Shown here: positions 22,668 to 31,314 of the stretch, piece by piece | How positions within the stretch are numbered: position 1 is the first letter of the stretch | Layout of the letters: each line of letters begins with the position of its first letter | Assembly: GCF_001661965.1 (NCBI RefSeq) | Contig: NZ_LYWZ01000022.1 | Span: forward strand, 806,001 to 870,000 | Direction: 5' to 3' | Length of the DNA: 64,000 nucleotides | From: Croceicoccus mobilis | GTDB taxonomy: Bacteria > Pseudomonadota > Alphaproteobacteria > Sphingomonadales > Sphingomonadaceae | Made by a program: the position numbers and the translations under genes | Notes under the pieces: generated by a model | What the model saw: the letters and a program-made list of their open reading frames with translations, nothing else | Told to the model about the DNA's origin: nothing | Database searches by the model: none

Positions 22668-24119
22668 TCACTTGTGGAACATATAGGTCTTGGTGTTGGT
22701 GAACTCGGCGAGGCCTTCCGCGCCGTTCTCCACGCCCATGCCCGACTGCTTGTGCCCGCCGAAGGGGATGTCGATGCCGTGGATGTGGATCTCGTTCACC
22801 CAGACGGTGCCGGTTTCCAGACGCTTGGCCACCGCAATGGCGGCATCGCGGTCGCGGCCCCAGACGCTGCCGGCAAGGCCGAATTCGCTGTCATTCGCCT
22901 TGGCGATGACTTCCTCGACATCGTCGAAGGCGATGATCGGCAGGATCGGGCCGAACGGCTCTTCCTTGACGATGCGGCTGTCCTCGGGCGGGTTGTCGAC
23001 GATGGTGACGGGCACGAAATTGCCCGCAAGGCTGGTGTCGATGGTGCCGCCCAGCGGAACCTTGTAGCCATTGGCCTTTACGTCATCGAACAGGCTCTGC
23101 AGCTTTTCGTACTGCATCTTGTTCTGGATCGGGCCAAGCCCGGTTTCCGGGTCCATGCCGTCGCCGACCTTCACGCTTTTCGCATATTCGACGAACGCCT
23201 TCACGAAATCGGCGTGGATCGAGGAGTGGACATAGACGCGCTTCGACGCGATGCACCACTGGCCCGAATTGCCGAAGGCGGCCCAGAACAGCGTCTCGAC
23301 GATCGGCTCCCAGTCGGCATCGGCCAGCACGATGGCGGCGTCATTGCCGCCCAGTTCCAGCGTGATGCGCTTGAGGTTGGACGAACCCGACGCCATCACC
23401 TTCTTGCCGGTCGCGGTCGAGCCGGTGAAGCTGATCTTTGCAATCGCGGGATGCTCGGTCATCTGCGCGCCGAGTTCATTGCCGCCCGACACGATGTTCA
23501 GAACGCCCGCCGGGAAGATCTGCTGCGCGATTTCACCGAAACGCAGCGTGGTGAGCGGGGTATAGGGCGAGGGCTTCATCACCATGGTATTGCCGGTGAC
23601 GAGGCAGGGGGCGACCTTCCACAGGCCCAGCAGGACCGGGAAGTTCCACGGCGTGATCGCGCCGACAACGCCCAGCGGGGTGTGATGAATCTCGACGACG
23701 TGATCGTCGGTGTCCTCGATCACCTCGACCGGCAGGCGGCGCTTGGCCACTTCGCGGACCCAGAAAATCGCGGCTTCCACTTCGCCGGTCGCCATCGAAT
23801 GGCGCGGCTTGCCCTGTTCGAGCGTGAGGAGCGTGATCAGCTCGTCCTTGTGTGCTTCCAGCGCGTCGGCATAGGTCTCGATCAGCGCGCCGCGCTCGTC
23901 CGCGTCCATCGCGGCCCATGCGGGGAAGGCGGCCTTGGCGGCGGCGATGGCTTCTTCCATCTGCTCCGCGCTGCCTTCGGGGGCTTGCGCCAGCACTTCA
24001 TTGGTGGCGGGGTTGAAGACATCGAAGGTCTGGTTCGTCTCGACCAGCCTGCCGCCGATGGAAAGCTTGTAGGGGCCGGTGAAATCGACGCTTACGCGGT
24101 CGATGTTTTCGGTGGTCAT
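22668..24119 (-). CDS. NAD(P)-dependent aldehyde dehydrogenase (second of cluster)
   Basis: 483 aa from the ATG at 24119, preceded by GGGAGA at a good distance on the minus strand. It oxidises an aldehyde to its acid. Catalytic Cys lies in FGNSGQWCIASKRVYV and the general-base Glu in ITLELGGNDAAIVLADAD; TPWNFPVLLGLWKVAPCLVTGN is the cofactor region and EEPFGPILPI the C-terminal signature. It is clearly distinct from the aldehyde dehydrogenase at 26055, so the cluster has two. The alcohol dehydrogenase gene starts 24 bp upstream, so alcohol and aldehyde oxidation are encoded together. Confidence 0.92.
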   Translation of the reverse strand: MTTENIDRVSVDFTGPYKLSIGGRLVETNQTFDVFNPATNEVLAQAPEGSAEQMEEAIAAAKAAFPAWAAMDADERGALIETYADALEAHKDELITLLTLEQGKPRHSMATGEVEAAIFWVREVAKRRLPVEVIEDTDDHVVEIHHTPLGVVGAITPWNFPVLLGLWKVAPCLVTGNTMVMKPSPYTPLTTLRFGEIAQQIFPAGVLNIVSGGNELGAQMTEHPAIAKISFTGSTATGKKVMASGSSNLKRITLELGGNDAAIVLADADWEPIVETLFWAAFGNSGQWCIASKRVYVHSSIHADFVKAFVEYAKSVKVGDGMDPETGLGPIQNKMQYEKLQSLFDDVKANGYKVPLGGTIDTSLAGNFVPVTIVDNPPEDSRIVKEEPFGPILPIIAFDDVEEVIAKANDSEFGLAGSVWGRDRDAAIAVAKRLETGTVWVNEIHIHGIDIPFGGHKQSGMGVENGAEGLAEFTNTKTYMFHK

Positions 24120-24142
24120 GGATATTCTCCCAATTATGTCGT

Positions 24143-25249
24143 TCAGGGCCGCACGATGGGCTTGAGCACTGCGCCGCTCTCGCTGTCGGCAATGGCCTTG
24201 TTGATGTCTTCCAGCGCGTAGAACCTGGTCAGCTTGTCGAAGGGGAACTTCCCTGCGCGCCACAATTCGATCAGCTGCGGGATGAAGACCTGCGGGACGC
24301 TATCGCCCTCGATAATGCCGCGCACGGTGCGCCCGAACAGCAGCGTGTTCATGTCGAGGTTCGCGCCGACGCCCAGGTCCGCCGCGCCGATCAGCCCGCA
24401 AGTGCCGGGGATCTTCAGCGCACCCACCGCCTGTTCCAGCACCTTGGGCACGCCCGTGCATTCAAGGGAGAAATCAACGCCGCCGGTGCCCGACAGCTTC
24501 TGGATTTCCTCGACCGCGTCAGTCTTGCCGCCATTGATCACGTGGGTCGCGCCCAGTTCCCTGGCGAGTTCAAGGCGTTCGTCATGCAGGTCGACGACAG
24601 CGATGGTGGTGCAGCCGACGGCGGCGGCCGCCATCACGGCGGAAAGCCCGACCGAGCCTGCGCCGAACACGGCGATGGACGAACCGGCATGCGGCTTAAG
24701 CGCGTTCAGCACCGCGCCAGCGCCGGTGGAAATGCCGCAGCCCAGCGGGCCCATCAGTTCCAGCGGTACGTCCTTGCGGATCTTGATCGCGTTCCTTTCG
24801 GTCGCGACGGCGAAGGTGCCAAAGCTCGACTGCGAAAAAAACGCGCTGCCAAGGTTATGGCCGTGGCAATCGCAGATGGCCTGGCTGCCATCCATGCGCG
24901 CGCCCTTGAAATTGCGGTCGTAGAATTCCGCGCAGTAACCCGGCAGTCCGGATTTGCAATTGTCGCAGCGCCCGCAATAGCCAAAGGCGAGCACGACGTG
25001 ATCGCCCTTTTCAAGCGTGGTGACATTCGCGCCCACTTCCTCGATCACGCCTGCGCCTTCATGGCCCAGCACGAGGGGGAGCGGCACCGGATAGCCCTGG
25101 TCGCGCACGACCATGTCGGTGTGGCACACGCCGGTGGCGGTGATCCGCACGATGACTTCGTCGGCCTGCGGTCCGGAATATTTCACCGGTTCGACCGAGA
25201 GTTCCTGGCCCTTGCCGCGGACGATCGCGGCCTTTCCTTCATATGACAT
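24143..25249 (-). CDS. Zinc-dependent alcohol dehydrogenase (class III/aryl-alcohol type)
   Basis: 368 aa MDR-family dehydrogenase. Catalytic zinc ligands are visible as GVCHTD (Cys), LVLGHEGAGVIEEVG (His) and PLGCGISTGAGAVLN (Cys); the structural zinc is held by GYCGRCDNCKSGLPGYC. The NAD-binding Rossmann motif is AVFGAGSVGLSAVMAAAAVG with an acidic residue after the second strand (VVDLHDERL), which favours NAD over NADP. Relatives oxidise benzylic or terpene alcohols. It lies between the SDR gene and the second aldehyde dehydrogenase in the same operon. Substrate not known. Confidence 0.9.
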   Translation of the reverse strand: MSYEGKAAIVRGKGQELSVEPVKYSGPQADEVIVRITATGVCHTDMVVRDQGYPVPLPLVLGHEGAGVIEEVGANVTTLEKGDHVVLAFGYCGRCDNCKSGLPGYCAEFYDRNFKGARMDGSQAICDCHGHNLGSAFFSQSSFGTFAVATERNAIKIRKDVPLELMGPLGCGISTGAGAVLNALKPHAGSSIAVFGAGSVGLSAVMAAAAVGCTTIAVVDLHDERLELARELGATHVINGGKTDAVEEIQKLSGTGGVDFSLECTGVPKVLEQAVGALKIPGTCGLIGAADLGVGANLDMNTLLFGRTVRGIIEGDSVPQVFIPQLIELWRAGKFPFDKLTRFYALEDINKAIADSESGAVLKPIVRP

Positions 25250-25263
25250 GAGCGTCCCTCCGA

Positions 25264-26010
25264 TCAGACCGAGCGGCCGCCATCGACCGGCAATTCGACG
25301 CCGGTGATGTAGTCGGCAGTGGCAAGGTAAAGCGCGGCCTCGGCCACGTCATCGGGCTGGCACAGACGGCCCAGTGGGATCGATTCCATGTATTTCGCGC
25401 GGTTTTCCGGCGTGTCGGGCATGCCCATGAAATCCTCCAGCATGCCGGTCACGCCCATGACGGGGGCAATGGCGTTGACGCGGATGTTCATCGGCGCGAA
25501 TTCGACCGCCAGCGCCTTTGACAGCACATTGGTCGCGCCCTTGGACCCTGCATACCACGACAGGCCGGGACGCGGACGGATGCCCGAGACGGAACCGACG
25601 TTCAGCATCACGCCGCCGCCATTGTCGCGCATCGCCGGAACGACGGCCTGCACCATCTGGTAGATGCCCTTGATATTGACCGACAGCACGCGGTCGAAGG
25701 TCTCTTCATCGACTTCCAGCGCGGCCTGGTTCTTGTGGGTATAGCCCGCGTTGTTGATGACGATGTCGGGCACGCCGAAAGTTTCGATCGCCTTGGCGAC
25801 CACCGCGTCGATGTCGGCGCGCTTCGATACGTCGGCGCGTACGGCGATCGCTTTTCCGCCGCCAATGTCAGCCGCGACCTTTTCGCCCTTTTCGAGGTCG
25901 AGGTCGACGATCACCACTTTCGCGCCGCGCTCTGCAAAGCGATGCGCCATCGCTTCGCCAAAGCCGCTGGCCGCGCCGGTAATCAGGGCCACCTTGCCAT
26001 TCAGTTCCAT
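25264..26010 (-). CDS. Short-chain dehydrogenase/reductase
   Basis: 248 aa classical SDR. The cofactor motif is ITGAASGFGEAMAHRFAERGAKVVIVDLD (TGxxxGxG, acidic Asp after strand 2, so NAD-preferring). NNAG follows near residue 90, the catalytic Ser in NVGSVSGIRPR, and the Tyr-x-x-x-Lys as WYAGSKGATN near residue 152-156. The C-terminal PVDGGRSV is typical. It would oxidise a secondary alcohol or reduce a ketone in the same pathway as its neighbours. 14 bp from the alcohol dehydrogenase and 44 bp from the first aldehyde dehydrogenase. Confidence 0.9.
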   Translation of the reverse strand: MELNGKVALITGAASGFGEAMAHRFAERGAKVVIVDLDLEKGEKVAADIGGGKAIAVRADVSKRADIDAVVAKAIETFGVPDIVINNAGYTHKNQAALEVDEETFDRVLSVNIKGIYQMVQAVVPAMRDNGGGVMLNVGSVSGIRPRPGLSWYAGSKGATNVLSKALAVEFAPMNIRVNAIAPVMGVTGMLEDFMGMPDTPENRAKYMESIPLGRLCQPDDVAEAALYLATADYITGVELPVDGGRSV

Positions 26011-26054
26011 TATGCTCTCCGGGGGTAATTGGGGTCTTGAGGGAGGGAGGGGGA

Positions 26055-27509
26055 TCAGCCGTGGTTGAACACCGCGGTCTTGGTCTTTGAGAAATCGTGA
26101 AGGGCGGCAAAGCCCTTTTCGCGTCCGTGGCCGCTCTTGCCCGCGCCGCCGAAGGGCAGCTCGATGCCCGCGCCCGCGCCATAGCAGTTGATGAACACCT
26201 GCCCTGCGCGGATCGCCTTCATCAGGCGCATCTGGCGGCCGCCATCACGCGTCCACACCGCGGCGACAAGGCCGTAATCGGTGTCATTGGCCAGCTTCAC
26301 CGCATCGGCCTCGTCATCGAAGGGCAGCACGGTCAGGACCGGGCCGAACACTTCTTCACGCGCGATGACATTATCGCGCGGCACGGGGCCAAGCAGGGTC
26401 GGCTTCACATAGAAGCCGTCTTCGGCAATGCCGTCGGCCAGCCTGCCTTCGGCCAGCACGGGGATGCCATCCTCACGCGCCTTGTCGAGGAAGCTCTGCA
26501 CGCGCTTCTGCTGTTTCGCGGTGATGATCGGGCCGCAATCCTTGTCCATCGCCGGCGCGCCGACGGTGACCTTGCCAAAGGCCTCGGCAAGGCGGGCGAC
26601 GAATTCATCATAGGCGCTGCGCTCGACCAGCAGGCGGCTACCGGCCGAACAGGTCTGGCCCGAATTCTGGATGATCGCCTTGACGATGGTGGGGATCGCC
26701 GCGTCGAAATCGGCATCGGCGAACAATACATGCGGCGACTTGCCGCCCAGTTCCAGCGTGCAGGTGATGTAGTGATCGGCGCACAGTTTCTGGATGATCT
26801 GGCCCACTTCCGGCGAACCGGTGAAGGACATGAAGTCCACGCCCGGATGCGAAGCCAGGGCCGCGCCCGCAACCGCGCCGCGGCCCGTCACGATATTGAT
26901 CGCGCCTTCGGGGAAACCGGCTTCGGATGCCAGCTCGGCAAGGCGCAGGGCGCTGGCCGATGCGTCCTCGGCAGGTTTCAGGACGGTGGCATTGCCGACA
27001 GCCAGCGAAGGGGCGAGCGTGCGGCCGAACATCTGCGCAGGGTAATTCCACGGCAGGATGTGGCCAGTCACGCCATGCGGTTCGTGGATGACATCGACGT
27101 GATAGCCGGTGAGATAAGGGATCGTCTCGCCGTGATGCTTGTCGGCCGCGCCGCCATAGAATTCGAAATAGCGGGCCAGCGCGACAATATCGGCATCGGC
27201 CACGCTCTTGGGCTTGCCGGTGTCCTTCGCCTCGATCGCGGAAAGTTCGGCGGCATTGGCAAGGATCAGGTCGCCAAGGCGGGTCAGCATGCGGCCCCGC
27301 TCGGTCGCGGTGGTGCGGCCCCAGGCACCTTCGTCAAATGCCTTGCGCGCGGCCTTGACCGCCATGTCCACGTCATCGGGCGTGCTGTCGGGAATCTCGC
27401 CGAATTGCTTGCCGGTCGCGGGTTCGATCACCGGGAGCATCGTGGCGGTCTTGGGCTCGACCCAGGCGCCTGCAATGAAATTGCGGGTGAAATCCACTTT
27501 CAAAATCAT
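26055..27509 (-). CDS. NAD(P)-dependent aldehyde dehydrogenase (first of cluster)
   Basis: 484 aa. Catalytic Cys in IIQNSGQTCSAGSRLLVE and the Glu in CTLELGGKSPHVLFADAD; LPWNYPAQMFGRTLAPSLAVGNATVLKPAE forms the cofactor site. The C-terminal half has EEVFGPVLTVLPF and FGGAGKSGHGREKG. It is the first gene of the leftward operon and stands opposite the LysR gene at 27625 with 115 bp between, the usual arrangement of a LysR regulator and its target. Its sequence differs from the other aldehyde dehydrogenase throughout, so the two likely act on different intermediates. Confidence 0.92.
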   Translation of the reverse strand: MILKVDFTRNFIAGAWVEPKTATMLPVIEPATGKQFGEIPDSTPDDVDMAVKAARKAFDEGAWGRTTATERGRMLTRLGDLILANAAELSAIEAKDTGKPKSVADADIVALARYFEFYGGAADKHHGETIPYLTGYHVDVIHEPHGVTGHILPWNYPAQMFGRTLAPSLAVGNATVLKPAEDASASALRLAELASEAGFPEGAINIVTGRGAVAGAALASHPGVDFMSFTGSPEVGQIIQKLCADHYITCTLELGGKSPHVLFADADFDAAIPTIVKAIIQNSGQTCSAGSRLLVERSAYDEFVARLAEAFGKVTVGAPAMDKDCGPIITAKQQKRVQSFLDKAREDGIPVLAEGRLADGIAEDGFYVKPTLLGPVPRDNVIAREEVFGPVLTVLPFDDEADAVKLANDTDYGLVAAVWTRDGGRQMRLMKAIRAGQVFINCYGAGAGIELPFGGAGKSGHGREKGFAALHDFSKTKTAVFNHG

Positions 27510-27624
27510 CCTCCTGCCGACTCTCGCGGCTTGTTGGTCTGCAAGCAGGCTAGCGGCGGGTTGTCATTCAATCCAATATAGGCAACAGGCATTTTCGATT
27601 AGTTTGAGATATGGATAACCGGTC

Positions 27625-28518
27625 ATGGAACTGCGCCACCTGCGCTATGCCCTCGCCATTGCCGAGGAACTGCATTTCACCCGCGCCGCGGCGAAGCTGG
27701 GGATCGGCCAGCCGCCGCTTTCGCAGCAGATCAAGGCGCTGGAAAAGGAACTGGGCGTGCAGCTGTTCCACCGCATGACGCGCGGCGTGGAACTGACCGA
27801 AGCTGGCGAGGCGTTCATGCCGCTGGCGCAGGCATCGGTCGCGGCGGCGGAGCAGGCGGCGGCGGCAGCCCAGCGCGCAGCCAAGGGTGAGATTGGCGAA
27901 TTCGCGATCGGGTTCACCAGCTCGGCTTCGTACAACCCGATCGTGCCGCGCATCATTGGCCGCTTCCGCGAACTTTATCCCGAACTCTCGATCCGGCTGA
28001 TCGAGCAGGACACGACCCGGCTGCTGAGGGCGATGGCCGATGGCGCGCTCGACATCGCCTTCCTGCGCCCGGCCTTGGGGGAAACCGATGGCCTGATCGT
28101 GAAACGCCTGCCGGACGAGGAGCTGCTGGTCGCATTGCCGCCCAAGCATCGGCTGGCAGGGCCCGAGACGAAGCGCGTCAATCTCGTCGATCTGGCGGGA
28201 GATCCGTTCATTCTCTATCCGCGCAGCAATGGCAGGTTGCTTTACGATTCCATGATCGCGGCCTGCCGCAATGCAGGATTTTCGCCGCGCATCTCGCAGG
28301 AAGCGCCGCAGATGGCGTCGACGGTCAATCTCGTCGCGGCGGGGGTGGGCGTGGCGCTGGTCCCGGCCTCGATGAACCAGCTCCACGCGCATGGTGTCGT
28401 TTATAAACGGATCAAGGGCGACGGGCCCAAGGCGCAACTGGTGGTGGCGCACCGCAGGGCGGGGCCGCTCTCGCCGACGGTGCGCAACTTCATGGGCTGC
28501 GTCTCCGTCGGCGAGTAG
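27625..28518 (+). CDS. LysR-family regulator of the catabolic operon
   Basis: 297 aa. The N-terminal winged helix-turn-helix (MELRHLRYALAIAEELHFTRAAAKLGIGQPPLSQQIKALEKELGVQLFHR) is that of BenM/CatR-like LysR regulators. The C-terminal co-inducer domain (about 92-297, IGFTSSASYNPIVPRIIGRFRELYPELSIRLIEQDT) follows. It is divergent from the aldehyde dehydrogenase operon (115 bp) and convergent with the GMC gene, whose stop is 6 bp away. It probably activates the leftward operon in response to a pathway intermediate. Regulation inferred from arrangement. Confidence 0.92.
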   Translation: MELRHLRYALAIAEELHFTRAAAKLGIGQPPLSQQIKALEKELGVQLFHRMTRGVELTEAGEAFMPLAQASVAAAEQAAAAAQRAAKGEIGEFAIGFTSSASYNPIVPRIIGRFRELYPELSIRLIEQDTTRLLRAMADGALDIAFLRPALGETDGLIVKRLPDEELLVALPPKHRLAGPETKRVNLVDLAGDPFILYPRSNGRLLYDSMIAACRNAGFSPRISQEAPQMASTVNLVAAGVGVALVPASMNQLHAHGVVYKRIKGDGPKAQLVVAHRRAGPLSPTVRNFMGCVSVGE

Positions 28519-28523
28519 CGCCA

Positions 28524-30236
28524 TCAGATGTCGCCGGCGATCATCTTCGCGGCGCGATAGCCGATCATGATCGAGGGGGCATTGGTGTTGCCCGTGGTGA
28601 TCGAGGGCATGACCGAGGCGTCGGCCACGCGCAGACCTTCCACGCCATAGACCTTGAGGGCAGGATCGACGACCGACATCGCATCGGTGCCCATCTTCGC
28701 CGTGCCGACCGGGTGGAAATAGGTCGACACCGATTTCTGCAGGAAATCGCGGTAGCTTTCCGGGCTTTCCGCCATCGCGCCGGGTAGCAGTTCGGCCTTG
28801 CGGATGTCGTTATAGGCCGCCGAATTGCCGATCTCGCGCGCCAGCTCGGTCGCGGCCTTCAGCGCGACCATGTCCTGCTCGGCCGCCAGGTAGTTGGGGT
28901 CGATCAGCGGCGCGACCCGCGGGTCGGACGATGTGACCGTGACCGCGCCGCGCGATTTCGGGCGCATCACGCCGCACAGGATAGCATAGCCATTGGTCTG
29001 CTGGAGGTTCAGCTCGGTCGTGGCGAAAGGCACGCTGACGTATAGCGCGTTGATATCGGGCACGGTGAGCGAGGGGTCCGACTTCCACCAGAAATAGACT
29101 TCCGAATGATTGTAGTTCGTCGGCGGCACCGGGTGCTTCGATTCAAAGTTGACGCCTGCGCCCAGCACGTGGTCCTGCAGGTTCTGGCCAACGCCCGGCA
29201 GATCGACGAGAGGCGCGATGCCCAGCGATTTGAGATGCGCAGCCTCGCCAATGCCCGAAATGGTGAGCAGTTTCGGCGTGATCAGCGCGCCTGCGGACAG
29301 GATGACTTCCTTGCTCGCCTTCACCGTGACCGGCTGGCCGTTGTGGAGGTACTGAACGCCGGTGCAGCGACCGTTCTCAACGATGAGGCGCATGACCGGC
29401 GCTTCGGTCAGCACCTGCAGCTTTGCGCCCTGTTCGATCGCGGGGCGAAGGAAGGCGACTGCGGTGTTCTGGCGGTTGCCAGCGTGGACGGTCATGTTGA
29501 CCCACGCCGGACCTTCGAGCTGGCCGCCGTTGAAGTCCTTGGTCTCGGGATAGCCCAGCGAGGTCGCGCCCTCCATGAAGGCGACAGCGCCTTCGTGGCC
29601 CTTGGCCGGATCGGGGCGCGTGACGTGAAGCGGGCCGCCTGCGCCGCGAAGCTCGCTCGCGCCGCCTTCCCAGTCTTCGAGTTCCTTGTAGTCGGGCAGG
29701 ACCTTGTCCCACTCCCAACCCGTGGCGCCGTCATAGGCCCAGTCATTATAATCCGCTTCTGCGCCGCGGCAGTAGATCATGCAGTTGACCGAGGAGCAGC
29801 CACCCAGGCCTTCGCCGCGCGGATAGGGGACCACGCGGTCCTGCGCGTGGGCCTGCGGGGTGGTGTTGTAATGCTTGGTGAAGGGGGAGGCCAAAGCCTC
29901 GGGCCAGCGCGCGGGGTCGGTTATCAGGGGAGAGTTGTCCGACAGACCGCCTTCGAGCACCAGCACCGAGGCATCGGTACGCTTGGCAAGCTCACCTGCC
30001 AGCGTGGCACCGGCGGAACCGGCACCGATCACGATATAATCCGCAGCCTTGGGCGCGGTGGTTTCACGCGTTGACTGCGCCCAGGCCTTGCCGCCTGCCA
30101 GCCACAGCGCGTCGGCCATGGCGAAAGCCGCGCCCGCCGCCATCGCGCGGCTGATGAAGCTGCGGCGGTCGGTCTTGCCTGCCGCGTGGTCGCGCAGCGC
30201 TTCGTTGATGCGCTTCGTATCGAGGATGTTGTGCAT
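28524..30236 (-). CDS. Exported GMC-family FAD oxidoreductase
   Basis: 570 aa flavoprotein of the glucose-methanol-choline family. The N-terminus carries a twin-arginine-like signal (DRRSFISRAMAAGAAFAMADALWLAGGKAWA, about 23-53), so the enzyme probably acts in the periplasm. The FAD motif is YIVIGAGSAGATLAGELAKR, followed by VLVLEGG and PRGEGLGGCSSVNCMIYCRG. The C-terminal active-site region STYFHPVGTAKMG...NTNAPSIMIGYRAA contains the catalytic His and Asn. Relatives are alcohol, choline and polyethylene-glycol dehydrogenases. It is 24 bp behind the outer-membrane protein gene, so substrate entry and first oxidation appear coupled. Confidence 0.9.
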   Translation of the reverse strand: MHNILDTKRINEALRDHAAGKTDRRSFISRAMAAGAAFAMADALWLAGGKAWAQSTRETTAPKAADYIVIGAGSAGATLAGELAKRTDASVLVLEGGLSDNSPLITDPARWPEALASPFTKHYNTTPQAHAQDRVVPYPRGEGLGGCSSVNCMIYCRGAEADYNDWAYDGATGWEWDKVLPDYKELEDWEGGASELRGAGGPLHVTRPDPAKGHEGAVAFMEGATSLGYPETKDFNGGQLEGPAWVNMTVHAGNRQNTAVAFLRPAIEQGAKLQVLTEAPVMRLIVENGRCTGVQYLHNGQPVTVKASKEVILSAGALITPKLLTISGIGEAAHLKSLGIAPLVDLPGVGQNLQDHVLGAGVNFESKHPVPPTNYNHSEVYFWWKSDPSLTVPDINALYVSVPFATTELNLQQTNGYAILCGVMRPKSRGAVTVTSSDPRVAPLIDPNYLAAEQDMVALKAATELAREIGNSAAYNDIRKAELLPGAMAESPESYRDFLQKSVSTYFHPVGTAKMGTDAMSVVDPALKVYGVEGLRVADASVMPSITTGNTNAPSIMIGYRAAKMIAGDI

Positions 30237-30260
30237 GTTTCTCTCCCAAGAAATGCGAAA

Positions 30261-31166
30261 TCAGAAGATGCGGAGCAGGCGGATCTGGCCGCGGAAGCCT
30301 TCGCGGAAGCCGTTCTCGACATCGAGATCGGTGCCGGCCTGCGCCATGACCTGCCACTTGGGCGACAGCGTGCGGCGATAGGTGCCCAGAACCGACGTCG
30401 TCTGCGTCTTGTTGCCCTGCGTGACGCCGTTGATGCGGGTTTCGCCGCCATCGACATACATCAGCCGCGCGTTGATCTCGTTCTTGTCGTCGATGAGGTA
30501 GCGGGCAAAGCCCTGCACGCGGTACATGGTGTCCTGCTTCATCGTGTCGCGGGTCGGGCCGTATTTGCCGTTCTTGCCGAAGGTCATGACATCGCCGGCC
30601 AGCTCGGCCACGAAATGATCGCCGAAGCCCTGGCTGATGACGGCCTGCAACGAACCCTTCCAGCGGTTCTCGCCCACGTTCAGCGCTTCGTCCGCGCTAT
30701 ATTCGCCGGTAGGGATGAAGAGATAGGGCGTGACGCCGATATAGGTCTTCGTATTCGGGTTTTCGTGCACCCAGAGGGTGGAGACGAGGATCGTGTCGCC
30801 AAAGCCGGTCGTTTCACCAAGGGCCGCGATCGAGCCGCCCGCCTTCACATGGGCGAAAGGCTGCAGGACCTGGTAGTCGAGGGTCATGCCCGCAACCTTG
30901 GTAAAGCCGACATAGCGGAAGATCGAGACGATCGATTCCAGCTCGGCATCGTCATCGACCTTTTCGCCATTGGCGTAGATCGAACCGGCATTCGAGTATT
31001 GGAGGTAGACGAGGCCCAGCTGCGTGCCATCGGGTGCGGGGACATAGTCGCCCGCGTCGATCGCCTGCGCATTGGCAGCACTCGACAGGCCGATGGTGCC
31101 GGCAGTCAGTGCAGCGCAAGTCATTGCACGCTTGGCGAAACGATAGACGGATTGCTTCAGGGGCAC
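30261..31166 (-). CDS. Outer-membrane channel of the MetA-pathway-of-phenol-degradation family
   Basis: 301 aa with a signal peptide (about 1-33, ending SSAANAQA) and a beta-barrel-like body with alternating patterns: LGLVYLQYSNAGSIYANG, then YVGFTKVAGMTLDYQVLQPFAHVKAGG and GFGDTILVSTLWVHENPNTKTYIGVTPYLFIPTGEY. These blocks match the SphA/phenol MetA-type transporter family, outer-membrane channels often found with catabolic genes. The C-terminus is Phe (LLRIF), usual for barrels. It is the first gene of a two-gene operon with the GMC oxidoreductase and stands divergent from the LysR gene at 31315. Confidence 0.82.
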   Translation of the reverse strand: MPLKQSVYRFAKRAMTCAALTAGTIGLSSAANAQAIDAGDYVPAPDGTQLGLVYLQYSNAGSIYANGEKVDDDAELESIVSIFRYVGFTKVAGMTLDYQVLQPFAHVKAGGSIAALGETTGFGDTILVSTLWVHENPNTKTYIGVTPYLFIPTGEYSADEALNVGENRWKGSLQAVISQGFGDHFVAELAGDVMTFGKNGKYGPTRDTMKQDTMYRVQGFARYLIDDKNEINARLMYVDGGETRINGVTQGNKTQTTSVLGTYRRTLSPKWQVMAQAGTDLDVENGFREGFRGQIRLLRIF

Positions 31167-31277
31167 AGGTCACCTCTCCATGTAAATGTTTTTCGTGCTG
31201 CCTCTTCGGGGGCACGGCTTGCATTTTGTTATTGGCGGGCAAATCGGCTGCGTATATCGACAATTGGGCAAGCTTCA

Positions 31278-31294
31278 TTTCGCAATTTGTGAAA
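31278..31294. promoter_or_regulatory. Candidate LysR binding box
   Basis: TTTCGCAATTTGTGAAA is a palindrome with a T-N11-A core and TTTC/GAAA arms, the classical LysR box shape. It lies 20 bp before the LysR start (31315) and upstream of the divergent channel gene (start 31166). Position and form fit autoregulation and activation of the channel/GMC pair. Not tested. Confidence 0.4.
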
Positions 31295-31314
31295 TTGGGC
31301 TATGGGGCAACGAT

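Noticed and set aside
22611-24221. A 536-codon open frame on the plus strand across the second aldehyde dehydrogenase
   Set aside because: It mirrors the real gene, has no motif, and the minus-strand protein has complete catalytic Cys and Glu sites.
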